In this document: piece by piece, positions 16,736 through 25,181 of the stretch
Position numbering within the stretch: the stretch's first letter is position 1
How the letters are laid out: every line of letters starts with the position of its first letter
DNA from: Paramesorhizobium deserti
GTDB lineage: Bacteria; Pseudomonadota; Alphaproteobacteria; Rhizobiales; Rhizobiaceae
NCBI RefSeq assembly: GCF_001558695.1
Contig: NZ_LNTU01000012.1
Coordinates: 124,001-188,000, forward strand
Reading direction: 5' to 3'
DNA length: 64,000 bases
Notes under the pieces: model-generated
The model's database searches: none
The model's input: the letters and a program-made list of their open reading frames with translations, nothing else
What the model was told of the DNA's origin: nothing
Translations under genes and position numbers: made by a program

Positions 16736-17236
16736 ATGTGGCTGAGGACTGCTACCAAGGACGATATTCCCGCCGTTCGGGAGCTTCTGGTTGAGACCTG
16801 GCATGCGACCTTCGATGATGTTCTAGGTGTCGAGACGGTGAATGCCATTACCAATAAATGGCATTCTGTCGATGCCTTGAAGAAGCAACTGGCCAAGCCC
16901 TATTCGGAGTTCGTTCTCGCCGATGACGGGTCAGATCTCCATGGAATGGCTTTTGCGAGCCAGAACGACCAGACGCTCGCCAATCTGCACCAGCTCTATG
17001 TACGGCCGGAGAAACAGGCGCAGGGTGTGGGCACGCTGCTGCTCGTGGAAATCGAAAGCGCGTTCCCGAATGTCCGCCGGTTGCGGCTCGACGTGATCGA
17101 GAAGAATGGCAAGGCGGTGCGATTCTACGAATCCAAGGGATATGCCCGCACGGCCCGCAACGAAAACTGGGGCGAGCCCGATTCGGGTATCGCGGTGCTG
17201 ACGCTGGAAAAGGCGCTCGCCGACTGGTCGCTGTAG
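16736..17236 (+). CDS. GNAT family N-acetyltransferase
   Basis: 166-residue acetyltransferase from ATG 16736 with an AAGAG site; a GTG at 16712 would add eight residues. The acetyl-CoA binding motif A is LYVRPEKQAQGVGTLLLVEI (residues ~88-107), matching Q/RxxGxG/A as QAQGVGT. Motif B follows with NGKAVRFYESKGYARTA. The acceptor substrate cannot be told from sequence. It lies between gatB and the NDUFA12 homologue without clear functional linkage. Confidence 0.88.
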   Translation: MWLRTATKDDIPAVRELLVETWHATFDDVLGVETVNAITNKWHSVDALKKQLAKPYSEFVLADDGSDLHGMAFASQNDQTLANLHQLYVRPEKQAQGVGTLLLVEIESAFPNVRRLRLDVIEKNGKAVRFYESKGYARTARNENWGEPDSGIAVLTLEKALADWSL

Positions 17237-17366
17237 TATGTCGGTGTCAGCGTCAACTTGACCCTTGCCTTGGCCGGACGATACGGCCATAAGCAGGTAT
17301 CTATTCATCGATCTTCCGGGAATTCGCATGATTTCTCGGGAGATACGGCCGGGACCTAGGAATGCC

Positions 17367-17765
17367 ATGAAGAGTTTACTGCTTCAGATTTTCACCTGGT
17401 GGAACAGCCAGACGCTCGGGACGCGCTTTCATACATGGCGCAAGGGCCAGCGTGTGGGCGAGGACGAATTCGGCAATGTCTATTATCAGGGCGGGACCGA
17501 CTCCGAAGGCCGTACGCGCCGCTGGGTGATCTACAACGGCTATGCCGAAGCATCGGCCATTCCGGCGGGCTGGCACGGCTGGATGCACCACCGGGTCGAT
17601 ACGCCGCCGAGTGATGAGAATTATAAGCCGCGCGAGTGGCAGAAGCCGTTCCAGCCCAACCTGACCGGAACTCCTTATGCCTATCGGCCCAAGGGCTCGA
17701 TCGCCAATCTGGGCGAGCGTCCGAAGGTGACCGGTGATTACGATGCCTGGTCGCCCGGCAGCTGA
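17367..17765 (+). CDS. NDUFA12-type accessory subunit of NADH:quinone oxidoreductase
   Basis: 132-residue homologue of the eukaryotic complex I accessory subunit NDUFA12 (B17.2/17.2 kDa). This is one of the few supernumerary subunits found in alphaproteobacteria. ATG 17367 has an AGGAA site. Family blocks are GTRFHTWRKGQRVGEDEFGN, YYQ, RRWVIYNGYAEASAIPAGWH and WMHHRVDTPPSDE near residue 73. It is followed by a DUF2155 gene and the minus-strand aat gene, a familiar alphaproteobacterial order. It binds complex I on the matrix/cytoplasmic side in mitochondria; the same is inferred here. Confidence 0.94.
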   Translation: MKSLLLQIFTWWNSQTLGTRFHTWRKGQRVGEDEFGNVYYQGGTDSEGRTRRWVIYNGYAEASAIPAGWHGWMHHRVDTPPSDENYKPREWQKPFQPNLTGTPYAYRPKGSIANLGERPKVTGDYDAWSPGS

Positions 17766-17908
17766 TTTCGGCGGAGTGGCAAGATTTTGTTGGCCGGCTG
17801 CCTTGATCAACCACATTCGTCGGTTATGAATGTGGTCTGGTTCAATGAAGTGTTGCGACCGGCTTCCCAGGGCCGGCCAATCGAGATGATACGGAAGCCG
17901 ATTTGACG

Positions 17909-18346
17909 ATGATCAGCCAAGCGACGCGAAGCTTCGACCGCCGGTTTCTCGCCCGTCCCGTCGCTGCCTTGTGCATTCTGGTTTCCCTTGCTGTTCCAGC
18001 CGCCGCCGAACGCATATCGAACCCGATCGCCGAATTTTCCGGCCTCGACAAGATCACCGGACGGATAACCACCTTCGACGTCTATATCAATGAGACGGTT
18101 CAGTTCGGCGCTTTGCAGGTGACGCCGCGGGTCTGCTATTCGCGCACCGACGACGAGGCGCCGAAGACCGACAGCTTCATCGAAGTCGATGAGATCACCC
18201 TGAACAGGAAAATACAGCGAATCTTCTCGGGTTGGGTATTCGCCGACAGTCCCGGTCTCAACGCCATCGAGCACCCGGTCTATGACGTCTGGCTGAAAGA
18301 CTGCAAGCAGTCATCGAATGTGCCTGCGCCAGATGACACGAACTGA
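17909..18346 (+). CDS. DUF2155 domain-containing secreted protein
   Basis: 145 residues from ATG 17909 (a TTG at 17903 would add two). Residues 1-35 form a signal peptide (hydrophobic AALCILVSLAVPAAA). The mature region shows the DUF2155 pattern with KITGRITTFDVYINETVQFG, PRVCYSRTDDEAPKTDSFIE and IFSGWVFADSPGLNAIEHPV, and two cysteines that could form a disulfide in the periplasm. Function is unknown. It lies between the NDUFA12 homologue and aat, a conserved neighbourhood. Confidence 0.9.
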   Translation: MISQATRSFDRRFLARPVAALCILVSLAVPAAAERISNPIAEFSGLDKITGRITTFDVYINETVQFGALQVTPRVCYSRTDDEAPKTDSFIEVDEITLNRKIQRIFSGWVFADSPGLNAIEHPVYDVWLKDCKQSSNVPAPDDTN

Positions 18347-18358
18347 ACGTTAGATCAG

Positions 18359-18973
18359 TCAAAACCGCGCCAGACCGATAAGCGCTTCCTCCAGCATCCG
18401 CTCATAGCGCTTTCGTGGCACTTCGATCGCGCCGAATCGCTCGAGATGCGGCGTGGTGAACTGTGTGTCGAGCAGAATGAAGTTGCGCTCGATCAGATGC
18501 TCGATCAAATGGATCAGGCAAACTTTCGACGCGTCAGGTTCCCTGGAAAACATGCTTTCCCCGAAAAAGGCCCGGCCGAGCGTGACGCCATAGAGGCCTC
18601 CGACCAGCCGGCCCTCACGCCAGGCTTCGACGGTATGGCAGTGCCCGTGCTGGAAGAGGGTCGCATAGACCTCGCGGATCGGCTCGTTGATCCAGGTGCG
18701 GGCGCGCTTGCCCGTGCCGGTTGCACAGCCCTCGATGACGCCTTCGAAATCCGTGTCATACCTGATCTCGAAACGGTGCTGCCGAATGACCTTCTTCAGA
18801 CTGCGTGGAACGTGGTAACGGTCGAGCGGAATGACGCCACGCTTCTGCGGCCTGACCCAGAAGACCTCCGGGTCATCGGCATCCTCCGCCATGGGGAAGA
18901 CGCCTGAAGCATAGGCGCGCAAAAGAAGATCAGGCGAAATATGATGATCATCCGCCTGGCTTCCTTGCGTCAC
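18359..18973 (-). CDS. aat: Leucyl/phenylalanyl-tRNA-protein transferase
   Basis: Transfers Leu or Phe from tRNA to proteins with N-terminal Arg or Lys, marking them for ClpS/ClpAP degradation (N-end rule). It has 204 residues, the typical short alphaproteobacterial form. Signatures: [17 protein letters not shown] at the N-terminus, [60 protein letters not shown] and [16 protein letters not shown]. It is downstream of accC on the same strand (5-base gap), so it probably shares the accB-accC transcript. Confidence 0.97.
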   Translation of the reverse strand: MTQGSQADDHHISPDLLLRAYASGVFPMAEDADDPEVFWVRPQKRGVIPLDRYHVPRSLKKVIRQHRFEIRYDTDFEGVIEGCATGTGKRARTWINEPIREVYATLFQHGHCHTVEAWREGRLVGGLYGVTLGRAFFGESMFSREPDASKVCLIHLIEHLIERNFILLDTQFTTPHLERFGAIEVPRKRYERMLEEALIGLARF

Positions 18974-18978
18974 CCTGC

Positions 18979-20340
18979 TCAGTCTCCCAAATTGTCCGCG
19001 GACTTGCTGGCGAGATATTTCTCCAGCCAGTGGATGTCGTAATCGCCATTGGCGATATCAGGATTGCTGATCAGATCCTGGAAGAGCGGCAGTGTCGTCT
19101 TGATTCCGTCCACCACGAACTCATCCAGCGCGCGGCGCAGCCGCATCATGCATTCGACGCGGTTGCGGCCATGCACGATCAGCTTGCCGATCAGGCTGTC
19201 GTAATAGGGCGGGATCTTGTAGCCGCTATAGACGCCTGAATCGACGCGGATACCGAGACCGCCCGGCGTATGGAAATGGGTGATGGTGCCGGGCGAGGGG
19301 GTGAAGGTGCGCGGGTCCTCGGCGTTGATGCGGCACTCGATGGCATGGCCGGAGAAACGGATATCGTCCTGCGTCACGGACAGGCCGGCGCCGGAGGCAA
19401 CGCGGATCTGCTCATGCACGAGATCGATGCCGGTGATCGCCTCGGTCACGGGATGCTCGACCTGCAGGCGCGTGTTCATTTCGATGAAATAGAACTCGCC
19501 ATTCTCGTAGAGGAACTCGATCGTGCCGGCGCCACGATATTTGAGCTTCTTCATGGCATCGGCGCAGATCTGGCCGATTTTCATGCGCTGCTCGACATTA
19601 AGGGCAGGGGAATTCGCTTCTTCCCAGACCTTCTGGTGGCGGCGCTGCAGCGAACAGTCACGCTCGCCCAGATGAACTGCATTGCCTTCGCCATCGCCGA
19701 ACACCTGGATTTCGATATGGCGCGGCTTGGCGAGATATTTTTCCATGTAGACGGCTTCGTTGCCGAAGGCCGCAGCAGCCTCCGTGCGCGCCGTCGTCCA
19801 GGCTTCGATCAGATCTTCCTCTGATTTGGCGACCTTCATGCCGCGTCCGCCGCCGCCGGCCGTCGCCTTGATCAGCACCGGGTATCCGATCGAGGCTGCC
19901 GTCTTCAGCGCCTCCGCTTCGGTTTTCACTTCGCCGTCAGAGCCGGGAACGACCGGGATGCCGAGTTCCTGCGCGGTGGTCTTGGCGGTGATCTTGTCGC
20001 CCATCAGGCGGATATGCTCCGCCGTCGGGCCGATGAAGGTGATGCCGTGCGCTTCCAGAATGTCAGCGAACTTGGCGTTCTCCGACAGGAACCCATAGCC
20101 CGGATGGACGGCGTCCGCGCCGGTGATCTCGCAGGCGGCGACGATCTGGTGGATGTTCAGATAGCTGTCGCGAGAGGGCGGGGGGCCGATGCAAACGCTT
20201 TCATCGGCAAGGCGCACATGCATCGCGTCGGCATCGGCGGTGGAATGCACGGCCACCGTCTTGATGCCCAGCTCCTTGCAAGCCCTGAGCACTCGCAGTG
20301 CGATTTCGCCGCGATTGGCGATGAGGATTTTTTGAAACAT
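18979..20340 (-). CDS. accC: Acetyl-CoA carboxylase, biotin carboxylase subunit
   Basis: ATP-grasp enzyme that carboxylates the biotin on AccB, the first step of fatty acid synthesis. It has 453 residues, the normal size. Visible motifs: [20 protein letters not shown] at the N-terminus, the glycine-rich ATP loop [20 protein letters not shown] near residue 160, [20 protein letters not shown] near 285, and [13 protein letters not shown]. It lies 18 bases after accB and 5 bases before aat on the minus strand. Confidence 0.98.
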   Translation of the reverse strand: MFQKILIANRGEIALRVLRACKELGIKTVAVHSTADADAMHVRLADESVCIGPPPSRDSYLNIHQIVAACEITGADAVHPGYGFLSENAKFADILEAHGITFIGPTAEHIRLMGDKITAKTTAQELGIPVVPGSDGEVKTEAEALKTAASIGYPVLIKATAGGGGRGMKVAKSEEDLIEAWTTARTEAAAAFGNEAVYMEKYLAKPRHIEIQVFGDGEGNAVHLGERDCSLQRRHQKVWEEANSPALNVEQRMKIGQICADAMKKLKYRGAGTIEFLYENGEFYFIEMNTRLQVEHPVTEAITGIDLVHEQIRVASGAGLSVTQDDIRFSGHAIECRINAEDPRTFTPSPGTITHFHTPGGLGIRVDSGVYSGYKIPPYYDSLIGKLIVHGRNRVECMMRLRRALDEFVVDGIKTTLPLFQDLISNPDIANGDYDIHWLEKYLASKSADNLGD

Positions 20341-20358
20341 CGTGCGTCCTATCCACCC

Positions 20359-20829
20359 TTATTCGATGACAACCAGCGGCTCGCCATATTCGACGGGCTG
20401 GGCGTCTTCGATAAGGATGGCCGTCACGGTGCCCGCGCGGGGCGCCGGGATCTGGTTCATCGTCTTCATCGCCTCGATGATCATCAGCGTCTGGCCTTCC
20501 TTGACCTTCTGGCCGACTTCGATGAAGGCCCGGGCGCCTGGCGCGGGGGCCAGATAGGCCGTGCCGACCATGGGCGAGGGGACGGCATTCTTCGAGACAT
20601 CGGCGGGCTTGGCTGCCTCTGCAGCGGCCGAAACCGGAGCTGCCGCAGGCGCCGGAGCGGCGGCGGCCATCGGCGCTTGCGGAACCGTTGCATGGACGGT
20701 GACCTGCCGCGAAACGCGAATGCGCAGATCGCCCTGCTCGATTTCGATGTCGGTCAGGTCTGTCTGGTTCAGTATCTCCGCAAGATCACGGATGATCTCC
20801 TTGTCGATACCTGCGTTTCTGTTTGCCAT
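20359..20829 (-). CDS. accB: Acetyl-CoA carboxylase, biotin carboxyl carrier protein
   Basis: 156-residue carrier from ATG 20829 (in-frame upstream starts lack a good site). The N-terminal domain is acidic. An Ala/Pro-rich linker spans about residues 50-75. The C-terminal biotinyl domain has the lysine acceptor in [15 protein letters not shown] and the thumb segment [18 protein letters not shown]. It precedes accC and follows aroQ on the minus strand, the usual alphaproteobacterial arrangement. Confidence 0.97.
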   Translation of the reverse strand: MANRNAGIDKEIIRDLAEILNQTDLTDIEIEQGDLRIRVSRQVTVHATVPQAPMAAAAPAPAAAPVSAAAEAAKPADVSKNAVPSPMVGTAYLAPAPGARAFIEVGQKVKEGQTLMIIEAMKTMNQIPAPRAGTVTAILIEDAQPVEYGEPLVVIE

Positions 20830-20857
20830 CTTGCTGGCCCCTTTACCGCTTTGCCCG

Positions 20858-21307
20858 TTACTGTTTGTCATGCCCGGTGAATGCCGCAAGCGCGCGCAGC
20901 CCCATCACATATCCGTCCGCGCCGAAGCCGCAGAGAACGCCCTTTGCGACAGGCGAGACGAACGAATGGTGACGGAAGGCTTCCCGTGCATGAATGTTTG
21001 AAAGATGAACCTCGACGACCGTGACCTTGGCGGCGCGGATCGCATCCTGAAGCGCCACCGACGTATGCGTATAGGCGGCGGGATTGATCAGGACCAGAGC
21101 GCCGCGTTCTCCGGCCTCCTGTATCCAGGTGACGAGATCGCCCTCATGGTTCGACTGCCGGAACTCTATGGCGAAGCCAAGCGTCTCCGCTTCGCGGCGG
21201 CAGGCGGCCTCGATATCGGCAAGCGTCGAAGCCCCATAGATCCCAGGCTCACGCTTTCCGAGCATGTTGAGATTGGGGCCGTTGAGGACAAAAATCGTCT
21301 GTGTCAT
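20858..21307 (-). CDS. aroQ: Type II 3-dehydroquinate dehydratase
   Basis: Shikimate pathway enzyme forming 3-dehydroshikimate, a small dodecameric type II enzyme (149 residues). Key segments: [17 protein letters not shown] with the catalytic Arg/Tyr loop, [25 protein letters not shown] with the catalytic His, and [20 protein letters not shown]. The start is 1307 in the 20 kb series (ATG complement at 21305-21307). It lies about 30 bases upstream of accB and probably heads the aroQ-accB-accC-aat unit. Confidence 0.97.
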   Translation of the reverse strand: MTQTIFVLNGPNLNMLGKREPGIYGASTLADIEAACRREAETLGFAIEFRQSNHEGDLVTWIQEAGERGALVLINPAAYTHTSVALQDAIRAAKVTVVEVHLSNIHAREAFRHHSFVSPVAKGVLCGFGADGYVMGLRALAAFTGHDKQ

Positions 21308-21472
21308 TCGTGGTTACTGTACGCCTGATCTGTCCTTGAAGGATTTCCAGCATTCCGGGATGTCGAGTGAGGATGCGCATTCCATATAGAGGGGATGCAG
21401 GCAAGGTAAAAGCCTGAAAATGGCGGAGAAAGCGGGTTTCGGGCCGATTTCTCCACCGAATTTTCAGTAGCC

Positions 21473-22273
21473 TCATCCATTGGCGTCGCGTTGGGCGGCG
21501 ATTTTCTGGGCCAGGCCATCCAGCCCGATCGCGCCGGGAACGACTTCGTCGCCGACGATGTAGGACGGTGTTCCCGTGATGTTGAGCGAATTGGCGGCCT
21601 GGTAATTGTCCTGGAACGCCGTCGTTATCTCCGGCGCCTTCATCTTTTCGCGCAGCTGCGTCTCGTCAGCACCGAGCTTCACCGCCACGTCGACGGCCGA
21701 TTGTTCCGTGGCGCGGCCCTGCTGGCCGAGAAGCGCGCGATGGAACTCGAGATATTTGTCCGGCATCAGCGACTTGAAGGCTTGCGCGACGACATGGGCG
21801 CGGACCGAATCCGGACCGAGGATCGGGAATTCCTTCATGACGAAGCGGATGTTGGGATCGCTCTTCAGGAGCGCATCCATGTCGGACAGGGCATGCTTGC
21901 AGTAGCCGCAATTGTAATCGAAGAACTCGACGATGGTGATATCGCCGTTCGGATTGCCGAACACCGCATCTCCCGGCGATTTAAACAGCTTGTCGGCATT
22001 GGCGGCAATCGCCTCGCGCTGGCCGACCCGGGCGGCCGCGGCCTGCTTGGTCTCGAGCGCATTCTGCACATCGAGCATGATTTCCGGATTGCTGATCAGG
22101 TAATCCTTGACGATCGCCTCGATTGCGGAGCGGTCGGGGGCAGCGCCGGCCGTCTGCACCGGGGCGACGGAGGTCTCCGAGGAGGTGCGGGTGGTTCCCG
22201 CTTGGTAGCCCAGGAAAAGGGCGGCAAGTCCGACTGCACAGCTGGCGATGGTTATGGTGATAGCGTTTTTCAT
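21473..22273 (-). CDS. DsbA/thioredoxin-like periplasmic oxidoreductase
   Basis: 266 residues with an N-terminal signal or anchor helix (ITIASCAVGLAALFLGYQAG). A helical spacer (residues 45-100) follows. The thioredoxin-like domain has active site FFDYNCGYCKHALSDM, a CGYC pair resembling DsbA/DsbG-type proteins. The cis-proline is in NSLNITGTPSYIVGDEVVPG. Such proteins form or shuffle disulfides in envelope proteins in alphaproteobacteria. The N-terminal helical region resembles ScsC/Com1-like oligomerising proteins, which would suggest isomerase activity; this is inference. It is upstream of aroQ on the same strand, separated by about 165 bases. Confidence 0.88.
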   Translation of the reverse strand: MKNAITITIASCAVGLAALFLGYQAGTTRTSSETSVAPVQTAGAAPDRSAIEAIVKDYLISNPEIMLDVQNALETKQAAAARVGQREAIAANADKLFKSPGDAVFGNPNGDITIVEFFDYNCGYCKHALSDMDALLKSDPNIRFVMKEFPILGPDSVRAHVVAQAFKSLMPDKYLEFHRALLGQQGRATEQSAVDVAVKLGADETQLREKMKAPEITTAFQDNYQAANSLNITGTPSYIVGDEVVPGAIGLDGLAQKIAAQRDANG

Positions 22274-22356
22274 CGTCTTTCCGTTCAGGGCCGATTTCGT
22301 GGGAAATACCGCCTGTTGATTGATTGAGTGGGCGTGGTCCGATGCTTTAGTGGTCC

Positions 22357-22418
22357 GATTCCGGAATTCATATCATTCGATATCAGTCTTGTGACGAATT
22401 TCAGAATCGAAAGGACAC
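22357..22418. repeat. Dispersed inverted-repeat element, family C, copy 1
   Basis: The right end TTTCAGAATCGAAAGGACAC is identical to the one at 36927-36946. The left end GATTCCGGAATTC is an imperfect inverted match. The element is about 62 bases long and lies between the DsbA-like and M48 genes. Confidence 0.6.
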
Positions 22419-22425
22419 TAGGAAC

Positions 22426-23826
22426 TCACGAACGTGGCTTTTTGCTGTTGATGATATCCTGGGCGCGAACCCATTCCGGCGAGCCGCGCTTGAGCTTCTG
22501 TTGCGCCCTTGTGGCGAAGATTCTGGCCTCCTGTATGTTACCAGAATAATAGTGCATGTCAGCCGTAGCGAGTTCGGCCTCTCCGATGTCGCCCATCTGG
22601 CCATAAGCCTGGGCGAGATAGCCGTAACCGGCCGGGAACTCGGGATCGCGAACGATGCCGGCCTTGAGCTCGCGGATGGCGGCGGGCATATTGTCCCTGG
22701 AGCCGGTCAGCATAAGCGCGCGGCCGTAGCTCATCCGGATCAGGCTGGATTTGTTCGGATCGAGCGCGGCGGCGCGCTGAAAAGCCTTGGCTGCTCCGGC
22801 AGGATCGTTGGCTTTCAGCAGGATTTCGCCGCGGATCTCCTGAAAGTACGGATTCTTCGGCTGTTCCTTGATGAGCGCATCCATCTTGGCCAGGGCGGAT
22901 TTGGGGGAACCGTTGAGATAGGTGGAGATCGCATCGCCATAACGCGCCGCGGTGCCACGTGGGTTGTTGCGGAAGATGCGCATGGCGCCCCCGGAAGCGC
23001 CTGTATAGGCAGCAATCTTCGCCCGCATCATGTCATGACGCAGTTGCAGCGATTCCGGATCCTTCTTGTCGAAATAGGGGCTCTTGTGCGCAAGCGTTTC
23101 CAGGTTGGCGATACGCTCGCGCGGCATGGGATGGCTGATGCGATAGGGATCGACACGGGTTCCGGTGAGCGAGAGCGCATTGGCGAAGCGCTCGAATGTC
23201 GTCAGCATGCCCTTGGCCGACTGGCCGGTCCGCTCCAGATAGGTGACGGCTGAGCGGTCGGCCGTGATTTCTTCCGTGCGCTGATAGCTCAGAAGGTTGC
23301 GCATCGCCATTTCGGCACCGCCGAGCGCGAGGCCGCCGCCGGCGCCGGCAACGGAGCTGTTTCCGGATGCCGCACCCGCCGCCGTGGCGCCCATGCCCAA
23401 CAGCATGCCGATGACGGCCATGGTCTGGGCGCGCCGCAGCTGTTCGCGCAGGCGCTGCTGGTGCGCGCCGGCCAGATGACCCGATTCATGCGCGATGACG
23501 CCGATGACCTCGTTGGGTGTCTCCGCCTGCAGCAGCGTGCCGGTGTTGATGAAGATGCGCCTGCCGTCGACGAAGGCGTTGAAACTGTTGTTGTTGACAA
23601 GGACGATGCGGATACCGCGACTGCCGAGCCCCGCAGCCTTGAAGATCGGCGTCGCATAATCGGAAACGAGCGCCTCGATCTCGGCATCACGGACGATCGG
23701 CACTGATCGGGACTGTGCGGAAGCCTGCACGACCGGCGACAACCCAATGGTCACGGCGGTCACGGCGGCGACGAGCTTTCGCGGCAGTCGATGAGCGAGA
23801 CGTGGAAAAATAGCTGCAAGGCCCAT
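22426..23826 (-). CDS. M48 family metalloprotease with TPR repeats (BepA-like)
   Basis: Periplasmic zinc protease, 466 residues, likely involved in outer-membrane protein quality control like E. coli BepA/YfgC. The N-terminal ~38 residues are a signal peptide (VAAVTAVTIGLSPVVQASAQ). The zinc motif is VIGVIAHESGHLAGAH (HExxH as HESGH, residues ~122-126), and the third ligand Glu lies in YQRTEEITADRSAVTYLE. The C-terminal ~190 residues contain tetratricopeptide-like repeats (KNPYFQEIRGEILLKANDPA and following). Single gene, divergent from an aminotransferase. Confidence 0.93.
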   Translation of the reverse strand: MGLAAIFPRLAHRLPRKLVAAVTAVTIGLSPVVQASAQSRSVPIVRDAEIEALVSDYATPIFKAAGLGSRGIRIVLVNNNSFNAFVDGRRIFINTGTLLQAETPNEVIGVIAHESGHLAGAHQQRLREQLRRAQTMAVIGMLLGMGATAAGAASGNSSVAGAGGGLALGGAEMAMRNLLSYQRTEEITADRSAVTYLERTGQSAKGMLTTFERFANALSLTGTRVDPYRISHPMPRERIANLETLAHKSPYFDKKDPESLQLRHDMMRAKIAAYTGASGGAMRIFRNNPRGTAARYGDAISTYLNGSPKSALAKMDALIKEQPKNPYFQEIRGEILLKANDPAGAAKAFQRAAALDPNKSSLIRMSYGRALMLTGSRDNMPAAIRELKAGIVRDPEFPAGYGYLAQAYGQMGDIGEAELATADMHYYSGNIQEARIFATRAQQKLKRGSPEWVRAQDIINSKKPRS

Positions 23827-23963
23827 AGCGCTGATTACCAGTTCAGATCACAGAGTCGGATGGATCAACTTATAGCGTGAAATATTGTGAAGCCCAAAAT
23901 AATCAGGCAATTGTGCCGCGCAGATTGTCGGGCGAGGATTCGCCCGTTTCGGGAGGTAGGTTT

Positions 23964-25115
23964 TTGACTGTTTTCTCAGGTCGCAGCGCCGTCGAGCCGT
24001 TCCATGCAATGGATGTTCTGGCGGAAGCCAACCGCAGGCGCGCAGCCGGCCATCCCGTGATCTCGATGGCGGTGGGCCAGCCGGCCGACCCGGCGCCTCT
24101 GGCAGTGCGCGGGGCGGCCGAGCGCGCGCTGCGCGACGGGCGGATCAGCTATACGGACGCACTCGGGCTTAAAGCCTTGCGCGAGGCGATCGCCGCCCAC
24201 TATCACGATCACTATGATGTGAGCGTCGATCCCGCGCGCATTGCCGTCACGACGGGATCTTCGGCGGCCTTCAACCTGGCGTTCCTCGTATATTTCGATC
24301 CGGGAGACCGGGTGGCGATCACCCGTCCGGGCTATCCCGCCTACCGCAACATCCTGCGCGCGCTTGGCTTGGAGGTCGTGGAAATCGCCACCGGGGGCGG
24401 CGCCGAGGCTTCGCTGACGGCGGATGCGTTGCGCGCCGCGCATGCGGAAAAACCGTTGAAGGGGGTGCTCTTCGCCAGTCCTGCCAATCCGACGGGAGCA
24501 GTCATCGCGCCCGCTGCGCTGCGTGATATCATCGAAACCGCACAGGAACTCGGCATCCGGGTGATTTCCGACGAGATCTATCACCGGCTTTCCTATGAGC
24601 ATGAGGATGTCACGGCGCTTTCATTCGCCGCCGACGTCACCGTCATCAATTCCTTCTCGAAATATTATTGCATGACGGGTTGGCGCATTGGCTGGATGGT
24701 GCTGCCGAAAGAAGCGGTGCGGCCGATCGAGCGTGTCGCGCAAAGCCTCTATATCTCAGCGCCCGAGCTCTCCCAGATCGCGGCGGTTGAGGCCTTCGGG
24801 GCGACGGCGGAACTGGAGGCGGTCAAATCGCGCTATCGCCGCAGCAGGGAAATATTGATGCGGCGCCTGCCCGAGATCGGCCTGGCGCTAGCCGCGCCGA
24901 TGGACGGCGCCTTCTACGCCTATTGCGATATCTCACGCTTCACCAATGACAGCATGGATTTCGCCCATCGCATGATAGCGGAGACGAATGTCGCGGCGAC
25001 GCCCGGCCATGATTTCGATCCGATCGAAGGTCATCGCACGATGCGGTTTTCCTATGCCGGCAAGGTCGAGGACATCGAAGAGGCCGTGGAACGACTGGCC
25101 GACTGGTTGTCCTGA
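23964..25115 (+). CDS. PLP-dependent class I/II aminotransferase
   Basis: 383-residue fold-type I aminotransferase. The best start is TTG 23964, preceded by GGGAGGTAGG; a GTG at 23877 would add 29 poorly conserved residues. Landmarks: the substrate-loop region VISMAVGQPADP, the PLP pocket TGSSAAFNLAFL, ASPANPTGAVI, ISDEIYHRLSYE, and the Schiff-base lysine in NSFSKYYCMTGWRIGWM. The C-terminal arginine lies in HRTMRFSYAG. It resembles aspartate/aromatic-type aminotransferases, but the substrate cannot be fixed. A bidirectional terminator separates it from the convergent rne gene. Confidence 0.92.
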   Translation: MTVFSGRSAVEPFHAMDVLAEANRRRAAGHPVISMAVGQPADPAPLAVRGAAERALRDGRISYTDALGLKALREAIAAHYHDHYDVSVDPARIAVTTGSSAAFNLAFLVYFDPGDRVAITRPGYPAYRNILRALGLEVVEIATGGGAEASLTADALRAAHAEKPLKGVLFASPANPTGAVIAPAALRDIIETAQELGIRVISDEIYHRLSYEHEDVTALSFAADVTVINSFSKYYCMTGWRIGWMVLPKEAVRPIERVAQSLYISAPELSQIAAVEAFGATAELEAVKSRYRRSREILMRRLPEIGLALAAPMDGAFYAYCDISRFTNDSMDFAHRMIAETNVAATPGHDFDPIEGHRTMRFSYAGKVEDIEEAVERLADWLS

Positions 25116-25130
25116 GCGTAAAAACCAAAC

Positions 25131-25156
25131 AAAAACCGGCGTTTCCGCCGGTTTTT
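25131..25156. terminator. Bidirectional terminator between aminotransferase and rne
   Basis: Stem AAAAACCGGCG/CGCCGGTTTTT, eleven perfect pairs with a four-base loop. The A-run and T-run make it functional on both strands. It lies 15 bases after the aminotransferase stop and 25 bases after the end of rne. Confidence 0.9.
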
Positions 25157-25181
25157 GCATTTCCTATTTACGCAATCATTT